Shown piece by piece: positions 9,595 to 19,900 of a stretch of DNA of 64,000 bases; the stretch's first letter is position 1, and every line of letters begins with the position of its first letter. Position numbers and translations under genes: made by a program. The notes under the pieces are model-generated. The model saw only the letters and a list, made by a program, of their open reading frames with translations. It did not search any database and had not been told where the DNA came from. The stretch is from Siphonobacter curvatus (GTDB lineage Bacteria; Bacteroidota; Bacteroidia; Cytophagales; Spirosomataceae), in contig NZ_PTRA01000006.1 of assembly GCF_002943425.1 (NCBI RefSeq), positions 275,628-339,627 of the forward strand. The letters run 5' to 3'.

Positions 9595-10068
9595 ATGAAA
9601 ACTAGCATTGGCATCTCAGAAGAAAACCGGGCCGTAGTAGCCCATGAATTAGCTAAAATTCTGGCAGACGAATTCTTAGTCTATACCAAAACCCTTAATG
9701 CTCACTGGAACCTGGAAGGGATGGACTTCCACTCAGTTCACCTGTATTTCGAAGAATTGTACAAAGATTCCGCGGAGATCGTCGATTCACTGGCGGAGCG
9801 TATTCGTCAACTGGGTCACTATGCTCCCGGTACGATGAAGGAATTCCTGCAACTGACGCACCTGACCGAAGCTGACGGTGGCGGAAACGACAGCCGCAGC
9901 TGGATTCACAAGCTGTTGGGCGATCACGAAAGCATCATCGAATTTCTGCGGGGTAATGTCGACGATTTTGCCGATGCCCATAAAGACGCCGGTACGAGCG
10001 ATTTCATCACTGGGCTGATGGAAAAACACGAAAAAATTGCCTGGATGCTTCGGGCTCACCTGAAGTAA
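9595..10068 (+). CDS. dps: Dps-family ferritin-like DNA-protection protein
   Basis: This 157-residue mini-ferritin oxidises ferrous iron with peroxide inside a dodecameric cage and protects DNA and proteins during oxidative stress or starvation. The ferroxidase-site pattern is visible: LNAHWNLEGMDFHSVHLYFEELY carries the two conserved His positions and IVDSLAERI the Asp/Glu pair. The start was placed at 9595 (MKTSIGISEEN) because the upstream 22 codons look non-coding. It is monocistronic, ended by a strong bidirectional terminator 14 bp after its stop. Confidence 0.95.
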   Translation: MKTSIGISEENRAVVAHELAKILADEFLVYTKTLNAHWNLEGMDFHSVHLYFEELYKDSAEIVDSLAERIRQLGHYAPGTMKEFLQLTHLTEADGGGNDSRSWIHKLLGDHESIIEFLRGNVDDFADAHKDAGTSDFITGLMEKHEKIAWMLRAHLK

Positions 10069-10081
10069 GTTTCACTCCTAA

Positions 10082-10117
10082 AAAAGAGCCGTGGGAATCG
10101 ATTCCCACGGCTCTTTT
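10082..10117. terminator. Bidirectional terminator between dps and the GH127 gene
   Basis: A perfect 18-bp palindrome (10082-10099 with 10100-10117) has a GC-rich core and A/T-runs at its outer ends, so it can terminate transcription arriving from either side. It lies between convergent genes. Confidence 0.9.
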
Positions 10118-10119
10118 CG

Positions 10120-12111
10120 TTAACGGCCCCCGGTTACCGGAAACTGGGCGATTCGCAGACGGGTACAACCGTAGGGAATTAAAATGATTTCCTCCTCGGG
10201 TCCGTACTCCAGATTGTACGTTACGCTGTACGGAATGGGTCCGGTCATGTCATTGTACAAGCCCCAGGAAGGAATACGACGGCCTTTGGTCCGAATTCGG
10301 ATCGGAGCACTTTCGGTAGTCCAGGGGGAGTTCGACACCTTTCCAGTTTTCTCCACGATATATCGCTCGGCTAGTTTGGCGTCCGAACTGACGATGAGAC
10401 TGTAATTCCAGGGTGTAGTCGGCCGAACTTCTTCGTACGCATCACCGTAGTCAATGGGGTCTTTCGTATTGGTAACTTTTTTTACCTCTTCACCGAGGGG
10501 CAGGGCGTACGTCAGCGGGCCTCGTTCGATGGAATGGGAGTTTTCGTACCAACTACTTTGTCTGAGCGGCATGGGGAGTTGTACTTCGACAACATCCCCG
10601 GATTTCCAGGTACGATTGATCACTGTCACGGCATTGCCTACTACTTCTTTGTAGGGTTTACCGTTAATGGTCAGACTGGCTTTCGGACACCATTCGGGGA
10701 TTCGCAGGTGCAGGGGAAACGTAACACTACGAGCCTCGGTCGTCAGTGTGAAACGAATCGTTTCTTCAAACGGATAGCCCGTTTCTTCCTTGAAGGTCAC
10801 GGGCACATTTTTTCCAACCACCGTTTTAACTTCGCTCGGAGCATATACTAAAGCCGCCAAACCCTGATCGGACGTTTTGTACCACAGGTTTTGGGTAAAC
10901 TTGGGCCAGCCCTGGTGCATATTCGAAGTACAGCAGGGATAGCCCGTCAGCAATCCGAAACACACATCCGTACCGCCGTGGTTTACGTCAAAGTTGCGGG
11001 TATGCCGCGTCAACATTACCTGATTGGCCTGTTGGAAGTACTGCCGACTCATAAAATCATCCGAAATCTGGGTAGGCAAGGCATTGAAGGCAATCTTTTC
11101 GAGCTGATCGGCCCAGGCTACCTTGCCCGTAATTTCAAGCATGCTTTCCAGCGAAAACATCATCTCCACGGCCGAACACAGCTCGGAGCCCTGCGTCGGG
11201 TTATTACCGTGCAGGGCCTCGTCACCGCCGTACAGGCCATGAGCCATGCCATTGTATTTTCGAATATCTGCCAGTCCACGATCCACCGCCTGTATATATT
11301 CCGCTTTCGGATGGTGCTGATATTGAATCACCGGTGTTTTCAAACCCTGAGCCAGGTTTACGCAGTGAATACTACCGGGCTGACTCAGCATGTCAGTTTG
11401 CAGGAACGCGTTGGTATAGTCAAAGGTTTGTTTGTGAATCAGGTCGCCGAGTTGCAGTAAAAAAGCATCGCCCGTAATTCGGTGCAGCCAATACACCAGC
11501 AACAGGTTATCACCGCCCCGATAACGGGCCCAGAAGGTCCAGTGGTCCAGCGGCGTTTTGGGTAATTCTTTGAGTTGGTACTTAAAATAATTGGTCATCA
11601 GACGAATCACCCGTTGATCCCCCGTGGCGGAATAATATTGCTTTAAAATCTTCAACGCAACCATTTTAGGCCACCAGTCCCGACTATTATCCCGTTGTAG
11701 TCCGGCTTCTGGACCGTAATCGTGGGAAGGGCCAAAGTAGCCGTCCGGTTGCTGGCTGTTCAACGCCCATTCGACCCAGGGTTTGGTTTTGGCAATCAGT
11801 TCGGCATCGTTTAGCAGGTACGCCAGTGGTAGTAGTCCGTCTACCCAGTACGGTCCCCGCTCCCACTGATCACCATCGCCGCCCAGCCAGCCATTTCGCG
11901 GGCCCATTACGGAAGGATACAGCACATCGAGTTTACCCGTGGCACCCTCTTTCTGGCGTATGAGCCTTTCGCGTAACCAGCCCTCGGGCCGAATCGCTCC
12001 CAAGGGCAATTCCTGGTACGGGTTCGGGCGAAGCGAGGCAGCCGGTTGGTTCGATTGCCCGCTAGCGAACAAGGTCCATCCACAAAGGATTACAGCAAGC
12101 GTTTTTTTCAT
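10120..12111 (-). CDS. GH127-type (DUF1680) beta-L-arabinofuranosidase
   Basis: A secreted glycosidase expected to release L-arabinofuranose from plant arabinan or hydroxyproline-rich glycan side chains. From the start at 12111 (MKKTLAVILCGWTLFASGQ) a signal peptide is evident; the upstream 18 codons of the open frame are not needed. The alpha-toroid core is recognisable from ERGPYWVDGLLPLAYLL, DNLLLVYWL and GSELCSAVEMMFSLE, the Glu expected in the metal/catalytic site, followed by GLLTGYPCCTSNMHQGWPKF, whose adjacent Cys pair matches the zinc and nucleophile cysteines of characterised GH127 enzymes. A C-terminal beta-sandwich follows. GH146 and related families are close alternatives. Length (663) is normal. 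Confidence 0.88.
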   Translation of the reverse strand: MKKTLAVILCGWTLFASGQSNQPAASLRPNPYQELPLGAIRPEGWLRERLIRQKEGATGKLDVLYPSVMGPRNGWLGGDGDQWERGPYWVDGLLPLAYLLNDAELIAKTKPWVEWALNSQQPDGYFGPSHDYGPEAGLQRDNSRDWWPKMVALKILKQYYSATGDQRVIRLMTNYFKYQLKELPKTPLDHWTFWARYRGGDNLLLVYWLHRITGDAFLLQLGDLIHKQTFDYTNAFLQTDMLSQPGSIHCVNLAQGLKTPVIQYQHHPKAEYIQAVDRGLADIRKYNGMAHGLYGGDEALHGNNPTQGSELCSAVEMMFSLESMLEITGKVAWADQLEKIAFNALPTQISDDFMSRQYFQQANQVMLTRHTRNFDVNHGGTDVCFGLLTGYPCCTSNMHQGWPKFTQNLWYKTSDQGLAALVYAPSEVKTVVGKNVPVTFKEETGYPFEETIRFTLTTEARSVTFPLHLRIPEWCPKASLTINGKPYKEVVGNAVTVINRTWKSGDVVEVQLPMPLRQSSWYENSHSIERGPLTYALPLGEEVKKVTNTKDPIDYGDAYEEVRPTTPWNYSLIVSSDAKLAERYIVEKTGKVSNSPWTTESAPIRIRTKGRRIPSWGLYNDMTGPIPYSVTYNLEYGPEEEIILIPYGCTRLRIAQFPVTGGR

Positions 12112-12232
12112 ACGTGAACTTAATTTCAATAGGTTTAGTAAATGCCGCGGAAAGATAGGTCCCAATTACTCAAACCCGGAAGTACCCACCTGTTTTTAGG
12201 CCTTTTCTACTTACGAAATCCTTTACCAACGC

Positions 12233-12258
12233 AAAAAGCCCGGATGAACCGGGCCTTT
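12233..12258 (-). terminator. Terminator of the lipoprotein array
   Basis: On the minus strand gcccgg...ccgggc (12238-12243 and 12249-12254, 5-nt loop) is followed by a run of five T. It lies 25 bases after the stop of the last lipoprotein gene. Confidence 0.75.
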
Positions 12259-12282
12259 GCCATCACCTACATTCGTCTGCTT

Positions 12283-13095
12283 TCACTGATACTGATAGCT
12301 CACTGTCACGGCGGGCAGCGGATGGGTTGTGCTGAGTTGCTGCGTTTTTTGCAACGGATACCCCTGAGCGTCGTAGGTATACGCATAGGTTTCGACGCTT
12401 AACAGCGATTCATCCCGAGCATCCCGAACCGTCATTTTTCCGGGATTATTCACCTGAGTAGCCGTTGCTACTACGAAGGGATACGAAACCTGGGACAGAT
12501 GGGGATTTTTCTTCGTATCGTAGTGCTCGTAGTACACATTTTGCCAGGGTGTAAACGTAGGATCATTTACATTTTTTCGGAATGAAAGTACACGTTGCAC
12601 ATTCCGCTGCCCCTCGTATTCGTAGCGGTGCTTAATAAAACTTTGTACGGCTGCCGTTTCGGTATCGTGAATCTGATCGAGTAATTCGACCAGTTGCCCT
12701 TCCCCATTGAACAGATAGAAATGCGTAACCACCAGCCGACCTTTGTGGTCGTATTCTTCGGTTTTATCGAGCAGCTTGCCTTCGTATAAAAACTTTACGT
12801 AAGGCTTCCCATCGTATAAAATCTGGGACATTCGTTTTTCTGTATCGTAAGTAAAGGCCGTCGTAGAGCTAACCGTCGATGAATCGTTGTACCTCCAGTG
12901 TAGATTCGAGCTTTGCAGCAAGCCCTGGTCATTATACTGATAACTCTGCTGATTCTGCTCGCCCGACGTAATTTTTACCAACCGATGGCTTTCAGAGCCT
13001 GCGGGTGGATCTACCGGGCGAGTCGGCTCTGGTTTAGAACAGGCCGTCACTGCTACAATAACACTCAACCAACTAAAGAACAGGTATTTTTTCAT
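12283..13095 (-). CDS. Lipoprotein with YD-type repeats, paralogue A
   Basis: A 270-residue lipoprotein: MKKYLFFSWLSVIVAVTAC gives Cys19 as the lipid site. The body consists of repeated short strands with the pattern YxYDxxGxLxxxxxY (for example SYQYNDQGLLQSS, AFTYDTEKRMSQI, YAYTYDAQGYPLQK), like the YD/RHS-type repeats seen in many Bacteroidota surface lipoproteins (DUF4595-like). It probably forms an extended beta structure at the cell surface or in the periplasm; no enzymatic motif is visible. It resembles the gene at 14981-15853 over its whole length, including the QVNNP...LSVETYAYTY end. Last gene of a five-gene minus-strand array. Confidence 0.75.
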   Translation of the reverse strand: MKKYLFFSWLSVIVAVTACSKPEPTRPVDPPAGSESHRLVKITSGEQNQQSYQYNDQGLLQSSNLHWRYNDSSTVSSTTAFTYDTEKRMSQILYDGKPYVKFLYEGKLLDKTEEYDHKGRLVVTHFYLFNGEGQLVELLDQIHDTETAAVQSFIKHRYEYEGQRNVQRVLSFRKNVNDPTFTPWQNVYYEHYDTKKNPHLSQVSYPFVVATATQVNNPGKMTVRDARDESLLSVETYAYTYDAQGYPLQKTQQLSTTHPLPAVTVSYQYQ

Positions 13096-13144
13096 GACTT
13101 GTATCCGTCAAAACAGAGGGTTAAAGCTCACGCCTGCTGCTTCG

Positions 13145-13543
13145 TTAAATGATGAAAACCAGGCTTTTTTTTCGTCCACCAAATCGGATGGTCTGTCGTT
13201 GCCCCGCTATTTCAGTAGTCCAGTCCACGAGCAAACTTCGGGTGCTGGGTTCTCCCGAAAAGTGAAACAAGTTTTGTTCATTATCCGAAAGAAAAATAGT
13301 GGTTCCGGAATGGGCCAGGCGTTGAATAATGAAGGATTTGAACTCGGGGCTGCTTACCTCCACGGTTGTTGCCGTCAGGGGTTTCAGCGTAATTTCGATT
13401 TCTGCGTACGAGGTAAGGCCCCCCTGGGATGCCTGTACTGAACCGGGTCCGACAAATGTTCCCTCCAGTACCCGCGTGGGCAGGGTGGGCTGACAGGCCA
13501 TCATCGTGAGTACCAGCAGGTACCCCAAGAGCATTCGTTTCAT
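13145..13543 (-). CDS. Short lipoprotein of unknown function
   Basis: A 132-residue protein beginning MKRMLLGYLLVLTMMAC, a lipoprotein signal with Cys17. The rest is strand-rich (EGTFVGPGSVQA, AEIEITLKPLTATTVEVSS, QNLFHFSGEP) and suggests a small beta-barrel or sandwich. I do not recognise the family. It sits between two larger lipoprotein genes, with 49-56 bp gaps on either side, and is probably co-transcribed with them. Confidence 0.65.
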   Translation of the reverse strand: MKRMLLGYLLVLTMMACQPTLPTRVLEGTFVGPGSVQASQGGLTSYAEIEITLKPLTATTVEVSSPEFKSFIIQRLAHSGTTIFLSDNEQNLFHFSGEPSTRSLLVDWTTEIAGQRQTIRFGGRKKSLVFII

Positions 13544-13599
13544 TGGTTTTGAGCAGAACGTTTCGTAGCCGTATGCACCAGGAGCTTCTGCCAGCTACG

Positions 13600-14874
13600 C
13601 TAGTAAGGGCTGACGGCCCTGAATCGCATGGTGATGCTGGCTTCATCACAGTTCCGGGTTAAGGCATTGAGGTGATGTACCGTACCCGATACCGTTCCCG
13701 CGACGAGTTTTTTAGCCTTATCGTATTCCGTAATATGCACGGTAATGGGTCCGTACATTTTTCTTCCGTTAGCGGAGCATTCCTCATCGTACTGGACCCC
13801 ATCCCGATCATTCGCCGCTACCTTTACGGGTGATCCTTCCCCCTTCATTTCGTACGTACCCGTACCCGTAAAAGGCAAAATGGATACGTTGACAAGAGCC
13901 TGTTTTTCCTGGGGTGATTTGCCCTCCGACAGGCTAACAATCAGCAGCGTATTATCCACCACGGTAATCGCCGCCAGATCTGCGTTTTCTACTTTAGCAC
14001 CCAGAAATTGAAAGGCATTCGCCGTCGTCAGCAGTACCCGGGATACCAGCATTAATTTTGCCTTGCTCTCTTTCAGTACTACTTCTACACTTACATCAAG
14101 ACTGTCCGTTTCGGTAATCTTCGTGGGAGGCAAATAATGGGCTACTGCGTCCACTTTCCCCAGGCTCATCATCCCCAAAACCGGATGGGCTACGTCGATT
14201 ATATCCTGACCATCCACCCGCCAGTTTTTCACTTCTTCCTGCTTGAGGGCTACGGGCTTTACCAAGGGATACGGCTCGGCAGGATCATCTCTCCGGCCCT
14301 TTTGAAAGAAAACCGTGAACGTTTCGCCCTGCCCCGCTACCAGTGTCGTTCGCTCGGGCACCATGAAAAACTGTTCGTAGAAAGCGTACGTTTGCAGACG
14401 TTTAAACGGCGTTGAGGCTTTCCGTTTGGTTTTATCCAGGGTCATGTTCTGACGACCTTTCCAGCTATGGTCGGCTTCCTGCTGGGCGATACCCAAAGCT
14501 TCGGGAGCCGATCCCGTTAATTCCGATTCTTTGTAGGTCAGAGTCAGTATTGCTTCTTTAGCTAGTTCCAGATTTTCCGGACTTATGCGGTAAGCTAGCC
14601 CCGTACCGCCAAAGGCTTTGTTTTCGACGGGCTGTACCGAAATAAGCGTTTCCTTACTCAAAGCCCCGGCGGGAATCGTAACTGTAATTCGCTGATCCAA
14701 CGTCGTCAGTGTCCCTCCGGCAGAACCGATGGTTTGTTGAATCGGCATTCCCACGGGTTTCCCCACTTCGGTAGGCGTGCCCTGTGTAATGGGCTCGGGC
14801 TCCACCGTCGAAGGATTGGATGTACAGGAGGTCAATACGCCGCCTATTAACAATAGATACGAAATAGATTTCAT
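13600..14874 (-). CDS. Lipoprotein with ZU5-like domain
   Basis: The start at 14874 gives MKSISYLLLIGGVLTSC, with Cys17 as lipid anchor; the 27 codons upstream in the frame are probably untranslated. Residues about 40-110 contain QTIGSAGGTLTT and RITVTIPAGALSKETLISVQPV, the signature of ZU5-like domains found in Bacteroidota surface proteins. The remainder (about 170-424) is strand-rich with no catalytic motif; Cys residues in EECSAN and TRNCDE near the C-terminus may pair. A role in surface adhesion or sensing is possible but not shown. Confidence 0.7.
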   Translation of the reverse strand: MKSISYLLLIGGVLTSCTSNPSTVEPEPITQGTPTEVGKPVGMPIQQTIGSAGGTLTTLDQRITVTIPAGALSKETLISVQPVENKAFGGTGLAYRISPENLELAKEAILTLTYKESELTGSAPEALGIAQQEADHSWKGRQNMTLDKTKRKASTPFKRLQTYAFYEQFFMVPERTTLVAGQGETFTVFFQKGRRDDPAEPYPLVKPVALKQEEVKNWRVDGQDIIDVAHPVLGMMSLGKVDAVAHYLPPTKITETDSLDVSVEVVLKESKAKLMLVSRVLLTTANAFQFLGAKVENADLAAITVVDNTLLIVSLSEGKSPQEKQALVNVSILPFTGTGTYEMKGEGSPVKVAANDRDGVQYDEECSANGRKMYGPITVHITEYDKAKKLVAGTVSGTVHHLNALTRNCDEASITMRFRAVSPY

Positions 14875-14980
14875 GAAAATGTGGAAGGAAATGTTACAAC
14901 TACCCGGCTCACCCAACTGTACGGACCATTCCCTAACCGCAGGAGCTGGTAACACTATTTCAAAAAAGGATGAAGGTAAA

Positions 14981-15853
14981 CTAGTAGGTAATGGAGGCCC
15001 GGGAGGTACCGCCTGGACCGTGTTTTACTTTTTCCGTTGGCAAACCCTGTTCGTTGTAGGTATACGAGAAGGTTTCCCGACTAAGCTCCTTCCCGTTACG
15101 ATCCGACACTACTTTAAGTCGATAATTATTAACCTGCAGTGGTACATTCGGCAGGAAGGGTTCTCCCGTCAGTAAATGTTCCACGTATTTCTGATCGTCG
15201 TAGTCACCGTAGGTAATTGAAAACTGCCGGACGTAGGTATCCATTTGCGGGTCTTTCACCCCTTCTATCACTTCAGTTACATTTCCCTTGCGATCATAGG
15301 TGTAAGTCAACCGAATTATGGATTTACTCAGCGGCCGATCCGTTTCCGTTTGTTTCAGGCGATTATCACTGGTGTACAGGAAGCGGTGAATCGCCGTAAG
15401 ATTTCCTGCCGGAGCATACACTTCCACCCGGTGGATTTGATCACCTTCGTAGAAATACTTGCTGGTACTAACCTTTCCTAAATACGTAGTTTCAACTCGT
15501 ATAAGCCGTTGATTTTCATCGTACACAAAGCGATTTTCGTGCCGCTTCACATCTCCAGTACCCATATTATAGAGATACTGACTTATGTGATGTAAAGGTA
15601 AGCCCTGAGCGTCCAGCTCCAGCTCCTGAAAATCCGTCGCAGCCCAGGTAATCCTTAGCCTCCGACCACTCACCACAGAATCGGGTCGATTCAGCGAATC
15701 TTTAGGTATTTGGCTCGTCGGAGTTGGTTTACCAAGTTTCGGTTCTATCGCATCCGGTTGGCAGGCCGTGAACCACAGGCATAGACCCATACTAAGCCTT
15801 ACTAGGCACAGACGAAAGCCTACACGACTTGTCTTAATCATTATTGTTTGCAT
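14981..15853 (-). CDS. Lipoprotein with YD-type repeats, paralogue B
   Basis: A 290-residue lipoprotein with a long positively charged n-region and MGLCLWFTAC (Cys31) as lipobox. It carries repeated strands such as RFVYDENQRLIRVETTY, RFLYTSDNRLKQTE and LTYTYDRKGNVTEV. Its C-terminal half parallels paralogue A: ITYGDYDDQKYVEHL, LQVNNYRLKVV and LSRETFSYTYNEQGLPTEK align with the corresponding segments there. The two paralogues flank the short lipoprotein and the ZU5 gene, which suggests an old tandem duplication. An internal ATG at 15841 is an alternative start. Confidence 0.73.
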   Translation of the reverse strand: MQTIMIKTSRVGFRLCLVRLSMGLCLWFTACQPDAIEPKLGKPTPTSQIPKDSLNRPDSVVSGRRLRITWAATDFQELELDAQGLPLHHISQYLYNMGTGDVKRHENRFVYDENQRLIRVETTYLGKVSTSKYFYEGDQIHRVEVYAPAGNLTAIHRFLYTSDNRLKQTETDRPLSKSIIRLTYTYDRKGNVTEVIEGVKDPQMDTYVRQFSITYGDYDDQKYVEHLLTGEPFLPNVPLQVNNYRLKVVSDRNGKELSRETFSYTYNEQGLPTEKVKHGPGGTSRASITY

Positions 15854-15945
15854 GGAAATAAAAGAAGGTTGAACGTACGCTACATTTTCTCGCCGAGATT
15901 CTCTGAAAATTACCTACCGCTAAAAAGTATACGCTAAATCTTTAC

Positions 15946-16485
15946 TCATTTGACCAGATAAAATTCGCCGCTGAAAGAGACACTCTCCGTGGAGCAGTCA
16001 TCCGTATCCGGAACCAGAAGATTTCCCGTAAAGGTGCCTTTGGCCAATTTGCCCGCTTCAAAGGCTTCTACCACTACTTTGCCCTGCGTCGAATAATAAC
16101 CCGAAGAGGTGGGACAGACTAAAGCTTTATAGTTGTCATAGGAACCTTTCGTCTGCTGGTATTGTACGATGCTGATGTTGTGGTAATCGCTCATGCTTTG
16201 CCGGTAAGGAAAGGTTCCCAGGGCACGGGAGAAGATGCCAATCGACAGGTAATCTCCGTGATTACTTCCGGCCGTCATCGACCAGCCTTCAACGGTGCCG
16301 GTACCCCCGCCTCCCATCAGGGACATCGTCACATCCTTATAGGTTTTCGTGTGACCGTTAAAATTTACTTTGATGTAACTCTTCCCATTCGTCGAACCGG
16401 AGTCATCCGGTGATACGCCCGAATTTTTCTGGCAGGCAAAGGACAGCAGTGTCAATAAAAAGGTAATCAGATTCATGCGTTTCAT
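15946..16485 (-). CDS. Lipoprotein of unknown function
   Basis: The start at 16485 gives MKRMNLITFLLTLLSFAC with Cys18 lipidated; the extra 37 codons upstream look non-coding. The mature part opens with a Ser/Gly/Asp linker and then a compact beta-rich domain (SYIKVNFNGHTKTYKDV, EGWSMTAGSNHGDYLSIGIF, KGTFTGNLLV, SVSFSGEFYLVK). The paired GxFxG strands and two Cys near the end resemble the small domains Bacteroidota place on surface lipoproteins. First gene of the minus-strand array. Confidence 0.65.
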   Translation of the reverse strand: MKRMNLITFLLTLLSFACQKNSGVSPDDSGSTNGKSYIKVNFNGHTKTYKDVTMSLMGGGGTGTVEGWSMTAGSNHGDYLSIGIFSRALGTFPYRQSMSDYHNISIVQYQQTKGSYDNYKALVCPTSSGYYSTQGKVVVEAFEAGKLAKGTFTGNLLVPDTDDCSTESVSFSGEFYLVK

Positions 16486-16945
16486 GGCTAAACAAGGGGA
16501 TAATAACGGTTGATGGGTACGATAAAATTGACACCGGCGAATTCCGAAACGTATAGACGGTGTGCTCGAATTGCTAAATACAGGGGATGAACGCACCGAA
16601 AAAGCGGCTGAATTGGTACTTGTCTGGGTTGAACTACCTTGGCCTCGTTCCTACTGCAATTGGACCTTGCAAAATTGGCGGAAAAACGGACCGGCGTCAA
16701 TCGCATAAAAATGTGAAATACCAAAATAGATCTTTTTGAAGTAGCTGACTACCACCGACTTTCACGCATTTTCTACGCTCGACACAACGATTACCGCCTC
16801 ACATTCGGCCTGGATTGCGAGTACGGCCAGGGTTTGCTCCGATGCCTTACCTCGTTGCCAATACAATTCACATTTTTATGCGATCCGGCAAATTTGTCTT
16901 TGGCTGGATTTCGGTGAATCTTTGTCCCCATACGTTTTCACTCAC
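16486..16945. promoter_or_regulatory. Divergent control region with 18-bp inverted repeats
   Basis: This 460-bp interval lies between the start of the lipoprotein array (minus) and the sensor kinase (plus). It carries a perfect 18-nt inverted repeat: atcgcataaaaatgtgaa at 16700-16717 and its reverse complement at 16867-16884, 149 bp apart. Both copies have a ccgg close to the atcg end. The arrangement suits a regulator bound at two sites serving two outward promoters. The short frames that cross it do not look like proteins. Confidence 0.45.
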
Positions 16946-19900
16946 ATGCGAAAAAGGCTGGAGCTTCTGCTTTTCTTTTTCTGGATCATTTCCGGTTTCC
17001 GCGTGCTGGCTCAAACCAGCCCGATTGCTTTTACCCGCTTTACGACGCAACACGGCTTATCGAGCAATGTCATAACCTCCCTGGCCAAAGATCGGCGGGG
17101 CTTTTTATGGATTGGTACCATCAATGGCCTCAACCGATTCGATGGCCTGAGTTTTAAAGTTTTCAAAAGTACCGGAGCGACTAACGGCCTTCCCAGTAAT
17201 TACATCAACCTGAATGGGCTAACTACTGATTCGCAGGGCTATCTCTGGATTTCGACAACCCGAGGATTACTACGTTTTGATCCATGGAGCGAAACGGGCA
17301 TACGCATCCCCTTACCCCAGAACCAGGATCAGCAGGGTGATAATGATTTCACATCGCCCGTTTTTTTCGACCGCGAAGGCTGGGGCTGGTTCACGACCTA
17401 CGATAAACTGTACCGCATTCATCCGCGTACGCTGGCAAAGCAAGCGTTTGACTTACCCTTCGCCATTCCAAGTTACTATCCCGAACCTTTTCTGGATTCC
17501 AAAGGCCGCCTGTGGTTAAGCCTGTTTCGGGTGCTGTACCGGTTTGATCGGAAAAAAAGGCAGTTTCAGTACGTGCAGGGCCACGACCGGTTTCATCCGA
17601 ATGAAGTCCCGTTCCATTCCCAGCGAATGCTGGAAACAAAATCGGGAGACCTGTACACCTTTTCGCACCCACTGTCCTTCCGACTAGGCCTTTGCCGCTA
17701 TGATGCAGTCAAAAAAAAATTCATTCTGCATCCTACACCGGCTGTGAATGTATCGACCATGACCGAGGAGTTCGAAAAAAACGGCTCCTCTATCCTTTGG
17801 CTGGGAAGTTTCGACCGGATCTTCAGTTATCAACCCCAAACGCAAGAGCTAACCCCTTTCAAGAACGTTCCCGAAGACCCGGCCAGTTACCCCGGCGGTC
17901 GAACCAATATTTTCCTAAAAGATACGGCTACCCATATTATCTGGCTGGGAACAACCCAGGGCCTGGCGGCGAAAGATCCCAACGCCCAGAAATTATACCG
18001 ACGAATCATTGAAAGTCGGGACGATAGTCGCTTGCCCATGATCCAGACCGTCCGGCAGGATATTGTTCACGATGAGGTCTACTGGGCTCTGACGCAGCAA
18101 TCCGGACTAATCCGCTGGGATCGTCGGCAGAATACGCTGGAAAGGCTCACCGCCCCTCAGCCTACGGTTGGGGCGTATGGCTTCATTCAGGACCGTTCGG
18201 GTAAGCTTTGGGTAGGTTCCAAGGATGGGGTGAGCACCTACGAGCCCCGTAGCCGACAGTGGGAAACGATTAAAATAACCCCGTTCCAGGGTTCTAATTA
18301 TCCCAAGGTCAACACCCACATGCCCGTATTGTGTCAGGACGCCAGCGGAAAAATCTGGATTGGCTCACTGATTAATGGCTTGTTCTGGTACGATCCGGCC
18401 AGCCATCAACTGAAACGTTGGCCCCATCCCTTGAACGGCCAGCCTAACTTTACGATCAACCGTATTCAGGAAGATGCTCAACGACGACTTTGGCTACTAA
18501 CGAATCGGGGTATTCTGCGGCTGGATGCGGAACGAAAAAACTTCGAATGGCTCACCTTTCGGGGACTGCCGTCGGGTATTTCGCCCACGGATGAATTACA
18601 CAGTACCTTTTATCTGGATCGAAACGGAAACTGGTGGCACTCGGGCATTGGTTTTCTGGTCAAGGCCGATTACGACGGGAAAGTCCTGCAAACTTACACC
18701 TTGAAAAATGGACTTACGTCCGACCATATTTTTGGTATTTGTGAAGACCAGCGGGGCCATCTGTGGCTGCATACGGACGAACGCCTGCACGAACTTGACC
18801 CGACTAAAAAACCCGGACAGGCGGGCTTGTTTCAGTATTACAGTCAGTCGAGTGACGGCTTAATGGGCAGTGATGGCATTCTGTCCGGCAATTTATTTGA
18901 TCCCATTACCCGCAATCGTTCGGGTGAACTGTTCATCAGTGCTTCCGAAGGATTCAATTATTTCAAACCCGGAGATCTGCGTAAGAATACGCTGATTCCG
19001 CCCGTATGGCTTACGGAAATTCGAATTAACAATCAGGTTCAGCCGCTGGATACTACCCAGCAGATTACGCTCCATCCCGGCGACAATACGCTGACGGTTT
19101 CCTTCACCACTCTAAACTTCAGTCAGTCCCGAAAAAATCAGTACGCGTATCGGTTACTGGGCTTTGATAAGGAATGGTTGGTGACGTCCGCCCGGACTGC
19201 TACGTATACCAATCTGGCTCCCGGCGATTACGAACTCTGGGTCCGGGCGTCTAATAACGATGGCGTCTGGAACAAGCGGGGCACCCGCCTGTGGATTCAC
19301 GTCATTCCGGCGTATTACCAGACCTACTGGTTCAAGGCCCTGATTGGCTTGCTAGTCCTCGGCATTTTGTACGGCATTTTCCGCTACCGCATGGCCCAGC
19401 AGCAGCATCTCGCTCTCATTCGCGACCGCATTGCCACGGATTTACACGATGACATTGGCTCAACGCTGAGTAGCATTCGCATTTTCAGTGAAGTGGTACA
19501 GGGGCAAATTGCCGACGTTCGGCCCGACTCCGTTCCCCTGCTCAAACGCATCAGCGATAACGCCAGTACGCTGGCCGAATCCATGCAGGATATTATCTGG
19601 ACTATCAAATCCAATCAGGAAGGCCTCGACGACCTGGTGAGCCGGATGCGGGAGTTTGCCCTTCGCCTGACCGAAGCCCGGGGAATTGTCCTCAATATGA
19701 CCGTCGGTGAACCCTTTCCCATCCTTCGGCTCAGCGTCGAACAACGTCGCAATCTGTATTTGATTTTCAAGGAAAGTATTAACAATGCCGTCAAGTACTC
19801 CGCCTGTAGCCGCATCGACGTGCGACTCAGTGTGGAGGGTCGCGTGTTACATCTTAAGATTCAGGACAATGGTACTGGCTTTGATCAGGACCATACCCGC

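Noticed and set aside
16488..16724. Short minus-strand frame starting near one 18-bp repeat
   Set aside because: Composition is not protein-like and it overlaps the start of the lipoprotein gene; the conserved feature is the DNA repeat itself.
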